Shown: positions 1-7,850 of the stretch, piece after piece
Layout: every line of letters begins with the position of its first letter
How positions within the stretch are numbered: position 1 is the first letter of the stretch
NCBI GenBank assembly: GCA_012521915.1
Contig: JAAYLM010000420.1
Coordinates: forward strand, 1-33,804
Length of the DNA: 33,804 nucleotides
Direction: 5' to 3'
From: Oscillospiraceae bacterium
GTDB taxonomy: Bacteria > Bacillota > Clostridia > Saccharofermentanales > UBA5734
Notes under the pieces: generated by a model
Told to the model about the DNA's origin: nothing
What the model saw: the letters and a program-made list of their open reading frames with translations, nothing else
Database searches by the model: none
Program-made: the position numbers and the translations under genes

Positions 1-82
1 CAGCCAGTCAGGAAATATGGATTGCCTGACAAGCGTCTTCCTTGTAGAATGGAGGCAATGTGTCGAAAGGCGGGGCGTTAAG

Positions 83-1000
83 ATGGCGAATGAAGCGGTT
101 TTACCTGAGCATGCGACCCCGGTTGAGACCGGAGCCAAAACAGCCAGAACCTGGACGGGTTCACTGGCGATCCTGGGAGCGGCACTGCTCTGGAGCAGTG
201 CCGGGCTGTTGATTAAATATATCCCCTGGCATCCGATGGCGATCGCAGCAGGAAGAAGTCTTCTGACATCAATCGTCTTCGTCTTGTATTTTCGCCGAAA
301 AGCTTTCTGCCGCCCCAACCTGGTCACCTGGCTGGCCGGTTTTGCTTTGATGTTGACACAGCTTGGGTTTATCATGGCCAACAAATTGACAACCGCAGCC
401 AATGCCATCATGCTGCAATACACCATGCCGGTTTTTATCATTATCATGGGTGCTGTATTTTTCAAAATAAAACCAAAACGTAGAGAAATTATAGCCCTGA
501 TATGGGCGCTGGCCGGGATTGTCTTGTTTTTCCTGGATAGCCTCCAGCCTGGCCAGATGCTCGGTAATCTGTTGGCAGTGGCCACCGGATTGACTTTTGC
601 TGGCGTTTTTGTCCTGAACAACCGGCCAACCTGCCAGATACCAACCGCCCTGCTTATCGGGCAGGCCGGTACCTTTCTAACCGGGCTCCCCTGGCTTGCC
701 ACTGTGAATCGGACGGACTTCACCTATCAGCCACTATTTGCAGTCGTTCTTCTGGGAATCTTCCAGCTTGGCTTGTCCTATATCCTGTTCCAGTATGGCA
801 TACGAAGAACCTTGCCCCTGCATGCCAGCCTGCTTTCTATGGTTGAACCGATCATGAATCCGGTCTGGGTGTTTCTGCTGTTGGGTGAGCAGCCAGGCTT
901 CGCAGCCATACTGGGTGCTGTTGTCGTCATTTCAGCTATTCTTTTTCTTAATCTTGGCCAGATCAATCCGTCAGCAGTCCGCCGGGCACGATCAAGCTGA
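83..1000 (+). CDS. EamA/DMT-superfamily permease
   Basis: ORF 17..1000; likely start ATG at 83. Multiple hydrophobic segments in a duplicated EamA layout (SLAILGAALLWSSAGLLIKYIPWHPMAIAAGRS; SMVEPIMNPVWVFLLLGEQPG). Confidence 0.88.
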   Translation: MANEAVLPEHATPVETGAKTARTWTGSLAILGAALLWSSAGLLIKYIPWHPMAIAAGRSLLTSIVFVLYFRRKAFCRPNLVTWLAGFALMLTQLGFIMANKLTTAANAIMLQYTMPVFIIIMGAVFFKIKPKRREIIALIWALAGIVLFFLDSLQPGQMLGNLLAVATGLTFAGVFVLNNRPTCQIPTALLIGQAGTFLTGLPWLATVNRTDFTYQPLFAVVLLGIFQLGLSYILFQYGIRRTLPLHASLLSMVEPIMNPVWVFLLLGEQPGFAAILGAVVVISAILFLNLGQINPSAVRRARSS

Positions 1001-1091
1001 ACACGGCTGAACAAAACGCTGCTGCATGCGTCTAAAGACCAAAGACCATTCATGAATGTGCACCCCTGAGCCATAAAAGGGAGGTTCTTTT

Positions 1092-2408
1092 ATGCGTCAT
1101 CGAATCATAGCTCTTCTAGCTTTAATCAGCGTCATACTGCTGATGGCCAATGGCTGCAGCCTGACGGATATCCGAAAAACAGAACCGGCAGCCACAACGA
1201 CAGCCGGAACACAGGTCGACGTTGGCAGTGATCTGATGTCCGGAATAAGCGCTGAGCCCTACACCGTATCCGGCCAGCCTCCTGATACCGAGGTCAGTGA
1301 TGACATCAGCCGTTTTGCCGCGGACCTGCTGATAAGGTCCTCCAGCAACAAGGAAAACGTCATGGTCTCTCCTGCATCGGTCTTTTTAGCGCTCTCCATG
1401 ACGCTCAACGGTGCACGGGGCGAAACTGAGGCAGCCATGCTGAAAGTACTGGCCGATCAGGGTCTTACGACCGACCAGATCAATACAGCTGCCCGGGACT
1501 GGCTTCATCTGCTGGAAAAAACAGACGGGAAAACCTCGATCAGCATCGCCAATTCCATCTGGTTTCGGAATGGGTTCTCACCCAGCCTGTCCTTTTTGCA
1601 GCACAACGCCACATACTATGGTGCCGGAGCCAGACAGCTGGACTTTGCTGACGCAGCGGCAAAAGACACCATCAACAACTGGGTTAAAGAAAACACGCAG
1701 GGACTGATCGAAGCCATCGTCGATCAGATCAACCCCACGACGGTCATGTATTTGATCAACACACTTTATTTCAAGGCAGACTGGGAGACACCCTTCCTAC
1801 AGCATGAAACCCGCCAAAGACCATTTCAGGCACCAAACCAAACGGTGACTGTGGATTTTATGCACCGGACAGATATGGTTTCCTATTTCAACGACGACCA
1901 GGTCAGCGGTATTGTCTTGCCTTATGACGACACCAACTTTGCCTATTTTGCCATGTTGCTTCCTGAAGGCACCGATCCATCAGCCTGGCTGGCCGGACAG
2001 GATGCGTCAGTTCTTTTCAAGCAGATCAACACCTGGATCAGTGCATCTGAACCTACCCACATGACCCTGGCCTTGCCCCGCTACAAAGTCAGTTACGATG
2101 ACAGCTTGAACAATGAGCTGGAATCAATGGGCATGGCTGTCGCCTTTGGCGGACAGGCTGATTTTTCCGGGCTTCGTGAAGATGGGAACAGTGGCCTTTA
2201 TATCAGCGAAGTCAGGCACAAAACTGTGATCAACGTTGATGAAAAAGGCACAGAGGCGGCTGCCGCCACATCAGTTGCTATTGATGAGAGCGCCGCATGG
2301 TCTGAACTTGAGATGATTTTTGACCGGCCCTTTATCTATGGTATTATGGATTTGCAGACGGGTCTGCCGCTTTTTGCCGGGATTCTGAAAAACCCGGCTG
2401 GACAGTGA
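1092..2408 (+). CDS. Serpin-family (serine protease inhibitor) lipoprotein
   Basis: RBS GGGAGG upstream; signal peptide with lipobox-like MANGC; serpin motifs NVMVSPASVFLALSMTLNGARGETEAAM, NTLYFKADWETPF, hinge VINVDEKGTEAAAATS, and FDRPFIYGIMD. Confidence 0.93.
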   Translation: MRHRIIALLALISVILLMANGCSLTDIRKTEPAATTTAGTQVDVGSDLMSGISAEPYTVSGQPPDTEVSDDISRFAADLLIRSSSNKENVMVSPASVFLALSMTLNGARGETEAAMLKVLADQGLTTDQINTAARDWLHLLEKTDGKTSISIANSIWFRNGFSPSLSFLQHNATYYGAGARQLDFADAAAKDTINNWVKENTQGLIEAIVDQINPTTVMYLINTLYFKADWETPFLQHETRQRPFQAPNQTVTVDFMHRTDMVSYFNDDQVSGIVLPYDDTNFAYFAMLLPEGTDPSAWLAGQDASVLFKQINTWISASEPTHMTLALPRYKVSYDDSLNNELESMGMAVAFGGQADFSGLREDGNSGLYISEVRHKTVINVDEKGTEAAAATSVAIDESAAWSELEMIFDRPFIYGIMDLQTGLPLFAGILKNPAGQ

Positions 2409-2450
2409 CCGCAGCCGGTGGCAAGGCCCCTGCAGAACTGGAGATACCCC

Positions 2451-3557
2451 ATGAACAGCAGGGAACGATTGTTGCATTGCCTTTATGGTGAGCCCGTCGA
2501 CCGCGTACCTGTATCAACATATGAGCTGGTAGGCTACAACCGCGAAGCCTGGGAAAACAAAGAGCCCTCTTATCACCGGCTGATGGAAGCGATCCGCGCG
2601 CAAACAGACTGTCTCTACATGGATGGGCCGGACTGGTTGTTGCCGCAACAGCCCTGGCAGGAAACAAAAACCTGGCGCGAAGGCTGCAGCACCTTCCAGC
2701 GCAGCTGTCTGCACACGGCCGACGGACCCCTGGAACAGCTGAGCAGGCAAGATGACAAGGTGCACACAACCTGGACCATCAAACATTTCTTGACGGAACT
2801 GACGGACATCGACCGTTATCTCAGTCTGCCCTATGAACCGCCCCGGATCAGTTTTACCCGCTTTGACGCGACAGCTCGCGAGCTGGGTGGGCATGGCCTG
2901 ATGATGATCTCGGTTTCGGATCCCATCTGTGAAGCCGCTCACCTGTTCAGCATGGCTGATTTTCTTGTTCTGGCCAGAACCGAGACCTGCAAAATCCGAT
3001 ATTTTCTTGACGCGCTGTTCGACAGGCAACAGGCAAATCTGCGGCAGATGCTGTCCCATGACGTTAAAGACGTGGTCTTTCGGATCTGCGGTCCCGAGTA
3101 TGCGACACCTCCTTACCTGCCACCTAATCTCTTCAGATTACTCGTTACACGATACCTGATACCGATCTGCCGCCAGATTCGACAGGCAGGTGCCATTCCC
3201 CGCATACACTGTCACGGAAAAATCGGACAGGTGCTGGATCAGTTTGCCGAGACAGAAGCGCTGGCCTTGGATCCTCTTGAACCACCTCCGGACGGAGACA
3301 TCGAGCTCGCGGCGATCAAACGACGTTATGGTGACCGTTTCTGCCTGCAGGGCAACATCGAACTGCGCGAGCTGGAAAACGGAACGCCCGGGCGCATTGA
3401 TCAACTAGTCCGGCAGGCCATGGCCGCAGCCAAAGGCCAAGGCCGCTTTATACTCATGCCGACAGCGGCGCCTATCAATATCCCCCTGTCACCCCGCACA
3501 GAAGCTAATTATCTGCAAATGATCGAAAGCGGCCTTCGCTATGGAAGCTATGTATGA
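2451..3557 (+). CDS. Uroporphyrinogen decarboxylase (URO-D)-like / corrinoid methyltransferase-like protein
   Basis: N-terminus MNSRERLLHCLYGEPVDRVPVSTYE typical of the UroD-like family; IHCHGKIGQVLDQFAETEALALDPLEPPPDGDIELAAIKRRYGDRFCLQGNI. Start chosen at ATG 2451. Confidence 0.82.
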   Translation: MNSRERLLHCLYGEPVDRVPVSTYELVGYNREAWENKEPSYHRLMEAIRAQTDCLYMDGPDWLLPQQPWQETKTWREGCSTFQRSCLHTADGPLEQLSRQDDKVHTTWTIKHFLTELTDIDRYLSLPYEPPRISFTRFDATARELGGHGLMMISVSDPICEAAHLFSMADFLVLARTETCKIRYFLDALFDRQQANLRQMLSHDVKDVVFRICGPEYATPPYLPPNLFRLLVTRYLIPICRQIRQAGAIPRIHCHGKIGQVLDQFAETEALALDPLEPPPDGDIELAAIKRRYGDRFCLQGNIELRELENGTPGRIDQLVRQAMAAAKGQGRFILMPTAAPINIPLSPRTEANYLQMIESGLRYGSYV

Positions 3558-3639
3558 GCAGATGGTATAGGGTGCCCATGCGAATAATAATTCTGTTGGC
3601 AGCTACAGCTTGAAAAGGCAAATATCCCAAGACAGCATA

Positions 3640-3669
3640 AAGCCCTGTCTCCTTACAGCGACAGGGCTT
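3640..3669. terminator. Hairpin between convergent UroD-like gene and tRNA-Thr, possible bidirectional terminator
   Basis: Perfect 10-bp inverted repeat AAGCCCTGTC / GACAGGGCTT; only short T-rich tails on both sides. Confidence 0.6.
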
Positions 3670-3672
3670 CTT

Positions 3673-3748
3673 TGGAGCCTGCGGACGGATTTGAACCCCC
3701 GACCTGCTGATTACAAATCAGCTGCTCTACCAACTGAGCTACACAGGC
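3673..3748 (-). tRNA. tRNA-Thr (anticodon TGT), CCA encoded
   Basis: Reverse complement GCCTGTGTAGCTCAGTTGGTAGAGCAGCTGATTTGTAATCAGCAGGTCGGGGGTTCAAATCCGTCCGCAGGCTCCA; 7-bp acceptor stem, D-arm, anticodon loop TTTGTAA, T-arm GGTTCAAATCC. Confidence 0.97.
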
Positions 3749-3791
3749 GCAGCAGATGCATTGATTATAGTAATCGAAGGCCGGCTGCTTG

Positions 3792-4739
3792 TCAAGATTG
3801 AATCACGCCCATGGTGCCTGTCAGTCGCAAAAAGTTACCGCCCGCGATTTTCTCGATGTCCTCACGGCTATAATTCAAGCGGGTCAGTGCCTCGATGATT
3901 TTCGTGACATCAGTCACATCACAGACATCTTCTGGCCAGCAGGGAATGCCGTCAAAGTCGCTGCCCAGACCAACATGGTCAACGCCCATCAGGGCAACCA
4001 TGTACTCAAGGTGGCGGATGATGTCAGTCAGGGTTGCCCGCCCGTCGTGATTAAGGAAAAGCGGATAATAGTTGATGCCGACCACACCGCCATGATCACG
4101 GATCGCCAGCAGCTGGCTGTCTGTGAGGTTTCTGACATGGTCACAAAGCGTCCGGCTGTCAGAATGTGAGGCGATGATCGGTTGACTGGTCGCCTCGATC
4201 ACATCCCAGAAACCTCTGACTGCAAGGTGCGAAACATCGATCAACATACCCAGGCGGTTCATCTCATCCACCACAGAACGGCCCAGAGAAGTCAGGCCAC
4301 CTCCGGTATCACTGAACGATGCCCCGTCAGCCAGTTCATTGCGCGCGTTATGGGTCAGGCACAGACTGCGCACACCAAGGCGGTAATAGATGCGCAAGGC
4401 GGAGAGGTCACCGACCAGAGCTTCTCCACCTTCGATGGACAGCAAAGCAGCCACTTTGCCTTCGCGCAGCGCGCGTTCAATGTCTGATCCGGTGTTGCAG
4501 TGGGCTACAAGGCCAGGCCAGCGCTCTATTTCTCTCCAATAACGATCGATCAGAACAAAAGCTCTGCGCGCGGCATCGCCCTGACTGCAAGCCGGTGACA
4601 CACAAGCCGCAAAAACCTGCACAGCCTGTCCCAGTCCTCGCAAGCGCTTCAGATCCAGCTGCAGGTTGTTTTCTGCCAGCGACACCTCATGACTGGTCAA
4701 ATGCAGCAAAGTATCACAGTGCGTATCAAAATAAATCAT
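3792..4739 (-). CDS. Membrane dipeptidase (peptidase family M19)
   Basis: MIYFDTHCDTLLHL start with upstream GGAGG; LSIEGGEAL, LTHNARNELADG, GMLIDVSHLA, IIASHSDSRTLCDHVRNLTD, VDHVGLGSDFDGI. Confidence 0.93.
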   Translation of the reverse strand: MIYFDTHCDTLLHLTSHEVSLAENNLQLDLKRLRGLGQAVQVFAACVSPACSQGDAARRAFVLIDRYWREIERWPGLVAHCNTGSDIERALREGKVAALLSIEGGEALVGDLSALRIYYRLGVRSLCLTHNARNELADGASFSDTGGGLTSLGRSVVDEMNRLGMLIDVSHLAVRGFWDVIEATSQPIIASHSDSRTLCDHVRNLTDSQLLAIRDHGGVVGINYYPLFLNHDGRATLTDIIRHLEYMVALMGVDHVGLGSDFDGIPCWPEDVCDVTDVTKIIEALTRLNYSREDIEKIAGGNFLRLTGTMGVIQS

Positions 4740-4800
4740 TGTCAATATGCCTCCAGTCCAGATGGCCTTCGGAAACATGCCCCAGGTATTGCCTTTATCA

Positions 4801-5409
4801 TCAGCTTTCTTGTCTGATCTCTTTGAGATAAGCTTCGCGCCCGGTTGTATACAAGTCATTGCCCTGACTGTCAATCAGCACGACAGCAGGAAATGCCTCA
4901 AAAGTCAGTCGACGCACGGCCTCTGGACCCAGATCAGGCCATGCCACCAGCTCAGAAGCTATGATATGACGGGCCAGAAGTGCTCCGGCACCGCCTGTGG
5001 CACCCAGATAAACTGCGCCATACTGTCGCATGGCCGCAACGACGTCCGGATTTCTGAGCCCTTTACCGATCATGACACGCAGGCCGTGCTTCAGCAGCAG
5101 AGGCGTATAGACATCCATGCGGCCGCTGGTTGTTGGTCCGGCTGACCCGATCACCTGTCCTGGTTTGGCCGGGCAAGGTCCGGCATAATAAATAGCCGCC
5201 CCCTCCAGTGGAAATGGCAGAGGCTCACCCCGCTGTACAAGATCCGCCATACGCTGATGTGCCGCGTCGCGGGCGGTATAAACGGTCCCATTGAGTGACA
5301 GCAAGTCACCGGTTCGCAGGCTGGCAGCATCCTGCGAACTAAGGGGCAATGTAATCTTGATTCTATTGAAAGCCTGATCCATCCGGAACCTCCAGTCGGG
5401 ACACGTCAC
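4801..5409 (-). CDS. Fumarate hydratase, beta subunit / C-terminal domain (class I, two-subunit)
   Basis: GPTTSGRMDVYTPLLLKHGLRVMIGKG, GAVYLGATGGAGALLARHI, PEAVRRLTFEAFPAVVLIDSQGNDLY. Start could be 5382 (internal Met). Confidence 0.92.
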   Translation of the reverse strand: MTCPDWRFRMDQAFNRIKITLPLSSQDAASLRTGDLLSLNGTVYTARDAAHQRMADLVQRGEPLPFPLEGAAIYYAGPCPAKPGQVIGSAGPTTSGRMDVYTPLLLKHGLRVMIGKGLRNPDVVAAMRQYGAVYLGATGGAGALLARHIIASELVAWPDLGPEAVRRLTFEAFPAVVLIDSQGNDLYTTGREAYLKEIRQES

Positions 5410-6248
5410 AGCACCGCTTCCGCATGCCGGGTCGCGTGACAGCTCATATTGATGACCACCGGCAAGCCCGCGATATGGGTTGGGTAGCTGAGTATATGCA
5501 AGGCCAGGGCTGTCGTTTGTCCACCCAGGCCGCCTGGACCAATCCCCAGGCTATTGACCGCCTTGAGTAGCTCCTCTTCCAGTCTGGCCAGATGAGGCAA
5601 CGGACTGGTCTGTCCGACCGGAATGAGCAACGCCTGTTTGGCCAGCAGAGCTGCCTTTTCCAGTGTTCCGCCAAGGCCCAGACCGATCACAACTGGTGGG
5701 CAGGGATTCGGTCCAGCTGCTTGAACCGTTTCCAGAACAAATCGACGTATGCCTTCTTCCCCGTCCGACGGACTGAGCATCCTGGCAGCACTCATGTTTT
5801 CGCTGCCAAATCCTTTTGGTGCGACCACCAGGCGGAGTTGATCCCCCTGGACAATACTGTAATGGATGACAGCCGGTGTGTTGTCACCGGTGTTTTGCCG
5901 CTGCAAGGGATCCGACACGACCGAATAACGCAGATACCCTTCGCGGTAACCTCGGGCTACACCGCGCTGAATGGCTGTTTCGATCCAGTCACCGGTCACC
6001 GTGACATCCTGACCAATTTCCACGAAAACCACCACCATACCCGTATCCTGGCATATTGGCACCTCCAGTTCAGAGGCGATACGGGCATTCTCAGCCAGGT
6101 CCTGCATAACAGCCCGACCGGCCGGTGTCCGTTCCTGTCGTCCGGCTTGAACAATAGCCGCGCGCAAGTCTTCCGGCAGGCGGGTATTGGCCTGCCGGCA
6201 TAGCGACGCAACGGTTTGTTCAATTTTATTTGCGGTGATTAATTTCAT
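5406..6248 (-). CDS. Fumarate hydratase, alpha subunit (class I Fe-S)
   Basis: PICQDTGMVVVFVEIGQDV, GFGSENMSAARML, NPCPPVVIGLGLGGTLEKAALLAKQALL, GIGPGGLGGQTTALAL; 4-nt overlap with the beta subunit. Confidence 0.94.
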   Translation of the reverse strand: MKLITANKIEQTVASLCRQANTRLPEDLRAAIVQAGRQERTPAGRAVMQDLAENARIASELEVPICQDTGMVVVFVEIGQDVTVTGDWIETAIQRGVARGYREGYLRYSVVSDPLQRQNTGDNTPAVIHYSIVQGDQLRLVVAPKGFGSENMSAARMLSPSDGEEGIRRFVLETVQAAGPNPCPPVVIGLGLGGTLEKAALLAKQALLIPVGQTSPLPHLARLEEELLKAVNSLGIGPGGLGGQTTALALHILSYPTHIAGLPVVINMSCHATRHAEAVL

Positions 6249-6394
6249 ATATTGTCCCCCCGGGCGTTAACCACTTTACCGGCTAAAGCCAACTAAAGCT
6301 GCTTCAAACATCTTATCTCAAGATACTCTTCTCGTCAAAATCAGGAATATTTCCCTATTTCCGCTAATATCAGGCATTTATGCGGTGTTATCCC

Positions 6395-6424
6395 TTGACA
6401 CTTAGTGTTGCTTGGTATCATAAT
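6395..6424 (+). promoter_or_regulatory. Candidate sigma-A promoter of the HU gene
   Basis: TTGACA (6395-6400), 18-nt spacer, CATAAT (6419-6424); AAAGGAGG RBS follows before ATG 6461. Confidence 0.65.
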
Positions 6425-6460
6425 ATTCCTTGAAATAACCGCCCAAAGGAGGCCATACCC

Positions 6461-6736
6461 ATGAATAAAACTGATTTAATTGACGCCGTTGCCAAGGCTA
6501 CCCGCTTGAGCAAAAAAGACAGCGAAGCCGCGATCACCACCATGCTTGATACCATTACCGATGCATTGACCAAAGAAGAAAAAGTCGTGCTGGTTGGCTT
6601 TGGTACATTTGAAGTCCGCAAACGTGCCGCCCGCAAAGGCCGTAATCCGAGCACCAAAGAAGAGATCCGCATTCCTGCATCCAAAGCACCTGTTTTCAAA
6701 GCAGGAAAAGGTTTGAAGGACAAAGTCAACGTCTGA
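6461..6736 (+). CDS. hup: DNA-binding protein HU
   Basis: [89 protein letters not shown]. Confidence 0.97.
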   Translation: MNKTDLIDAVAKATRLSKKDSEAAITTMLDTITDALTKEEKVVLVGFGTFEVRKRAARKGRNPSTKEEIRIPASKAPVFKAGKGLKDKVNV

Positions 6737-6792
6737 TGACGTACTGGCCTTGAGCAGCGCCTGCAAAGCTGTCGATGTGGATGGCCTGGTTC

Positions 6793-7461
6793 TTAATATG
6801 TGACATGAGACCCTTCAGATGACACCGTCATACTGAAGGGTTTTTCTTTACATTCCGGTTGCTGCTCACAAGCCAGGTAGCGAAGCTGTTCTTGTTCAAC
6901 AGCGCGAACCGCTTCCAGGTGCAGGCGGCATATCGAAGCCGTCGGTGTCAGCCCCTGCCGATATAAGTCACTGCCTTTTAGGGCATAGCGGATATCCCTC
7001 TCGATCTGGCTGACACGCACCTTATACTGCTCGGCAACCAGCGGATAAACCGTTTTGCTGACTGGTCTGATCTGGGTTTCACCCAGGCCTGCGGCCAGCA
7101 GAATACAACGCAAATAGTGATAGCCATTAAGCTTGGAGCGGATCCCGTGCGTAGCCAGTGTCCTGTCCACCACCTGATAGAAATATTTCCATGTTTCACT
7201 GTCCTGCTGCTGCCTGTCACGAAGAATCTGCCCGGTTGTTTCCAAAATACGTCGGGAGGCATAGGGAACGCCGCGTCGCCCGTCAATCAGGTAATGGACA
7301 CGCCCGGCGGTATCTGTAAAACCCACACAACCGTTCCTGGCCAGCAGCTGGTTGATTTTTCCCAGCATATCCCTGTCGTTGGCCGCGACATAGAAAGCCA
7401 GTTTTTCCTGATTATCATGATAAGCAACCGATCGAGCGGACTGATTCGGTGTCTGTGTCAT
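6793..7461 (-). CDS. Spo0A C-terminal (DNA-binding) domain protein with short degenerate receiver-like N-terminus
   Basis: HGIRSKLNGYHYLRCILLAAG...VSKTVYPLVAEQYKVRVSQIERDIRYALKGS matches the Spo0A effector-domain pattern (HEIGVPAHIKGYLYLREAI...[29 protein letters not shown]). Start uncertain: 7461 or 7500. Confidence 0.78.
   Translation of the reverse strand: MTQTPNQSARSVAYHDNQEKLAFYVAANDRDMLGKINQLLARNGCVGFTDTAGRVHYLIDGRRGVPYASRRILETTGQILRDRQQQDSETWKYFYQVVDRTLATHGIRSKLNGYHYLRCILLAAGLGETQIRPVSKTVYPLVAEQYKVRVSQIERDIRYALKGSDLYRQGLTPTASICRLHLEAVRAVEQEQLRYLACEQQPECKEKPFSMTVSSEGSHVTY
6810..6848 (+). terminator. Intrinsic terminator downstream of HU
   Basis: ACCCTTCAGATGAC-ACC-GTCAT(A)CTGAAGGGT, a 14-bp stem with one bulged A, followed by TTTTCTTT. 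Confidence 0.85.
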
Positions 7462-7612
7462 GCCGCTGTGCCCGCCAGTCTGCTTTTCGGACGGACACAT
7501 ACCTCCCTTCTGAACCTGCCTTCAGCAGGCAAGCACACTGAGATGCCGATGTTTTCCGATCCTTTGCTTTTTAGTATGCAGCCTGTCTGGCCGCCCGACA
7601 ATCGTACACAGG

Positions 7613-7638
7613 CAAAAAAAGGCAGGCATGACTGCCTG
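7613..7638 (-). terminator. Intrinsic terminator on minus strand
   Basis: Minus strand AGGCAG-TCATGC-CTGCCT followed by a T tract (A7614-A7620 on plus). Confidence 0.75.
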
Positions 7639-7714
7639 TCTTTCCATTATGTTATGTTCAAATGAATTGAGCCTTCTGAGGCTTTAACGGTTAGCACCAC
7701 AACTTTCCCGCCCC

Positions 7715-7850
7715 GCGCAGCGGGTAGACTTTTCAGGTGTTGCTGTTTGACAGGCTGAGACGCTTGCTCCGCGGTCAAACAGCCTGCGCAACAGGAGCAA
7801 GCGCCGATAAGCCTGTGGGATCGTTGTGTTAGCATCCTACCCGTTTGCGC
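7715..7850 (-). other. Candidate structured RNA element (interleaved inverted repeats within a closing stem)
   Basis: Perfect 10-bp IR 7742-7751/7774-7783 interleaved with perfect 10-bp IR 7761-7770/7794-7803, enclosed by 7721-7727/7837-7843 (7 bp) plus 7715-7718/7847-7850 (4 bp). Strand assumed from flanking genes. Confidence 0.5.

Noticed and set aside
3610-3801. 63-aa plus-strand ORF across tRNA-Thr
   Set aside because: Covers a clear tRNA on the opposite strand; no RBS or family resemblance. Spurious translation.
5592-6203. 203-aa plus-strand ORF
   Set aside because: Antisense to the fumarase alpha subunit.
7740-7830. Integron attC-like site idea for the inverted repeats
   Set aside because: The TGCTAAC-like segments near the ends are in direct rather than inverted orientation, and no integrase or cassette structure is present.
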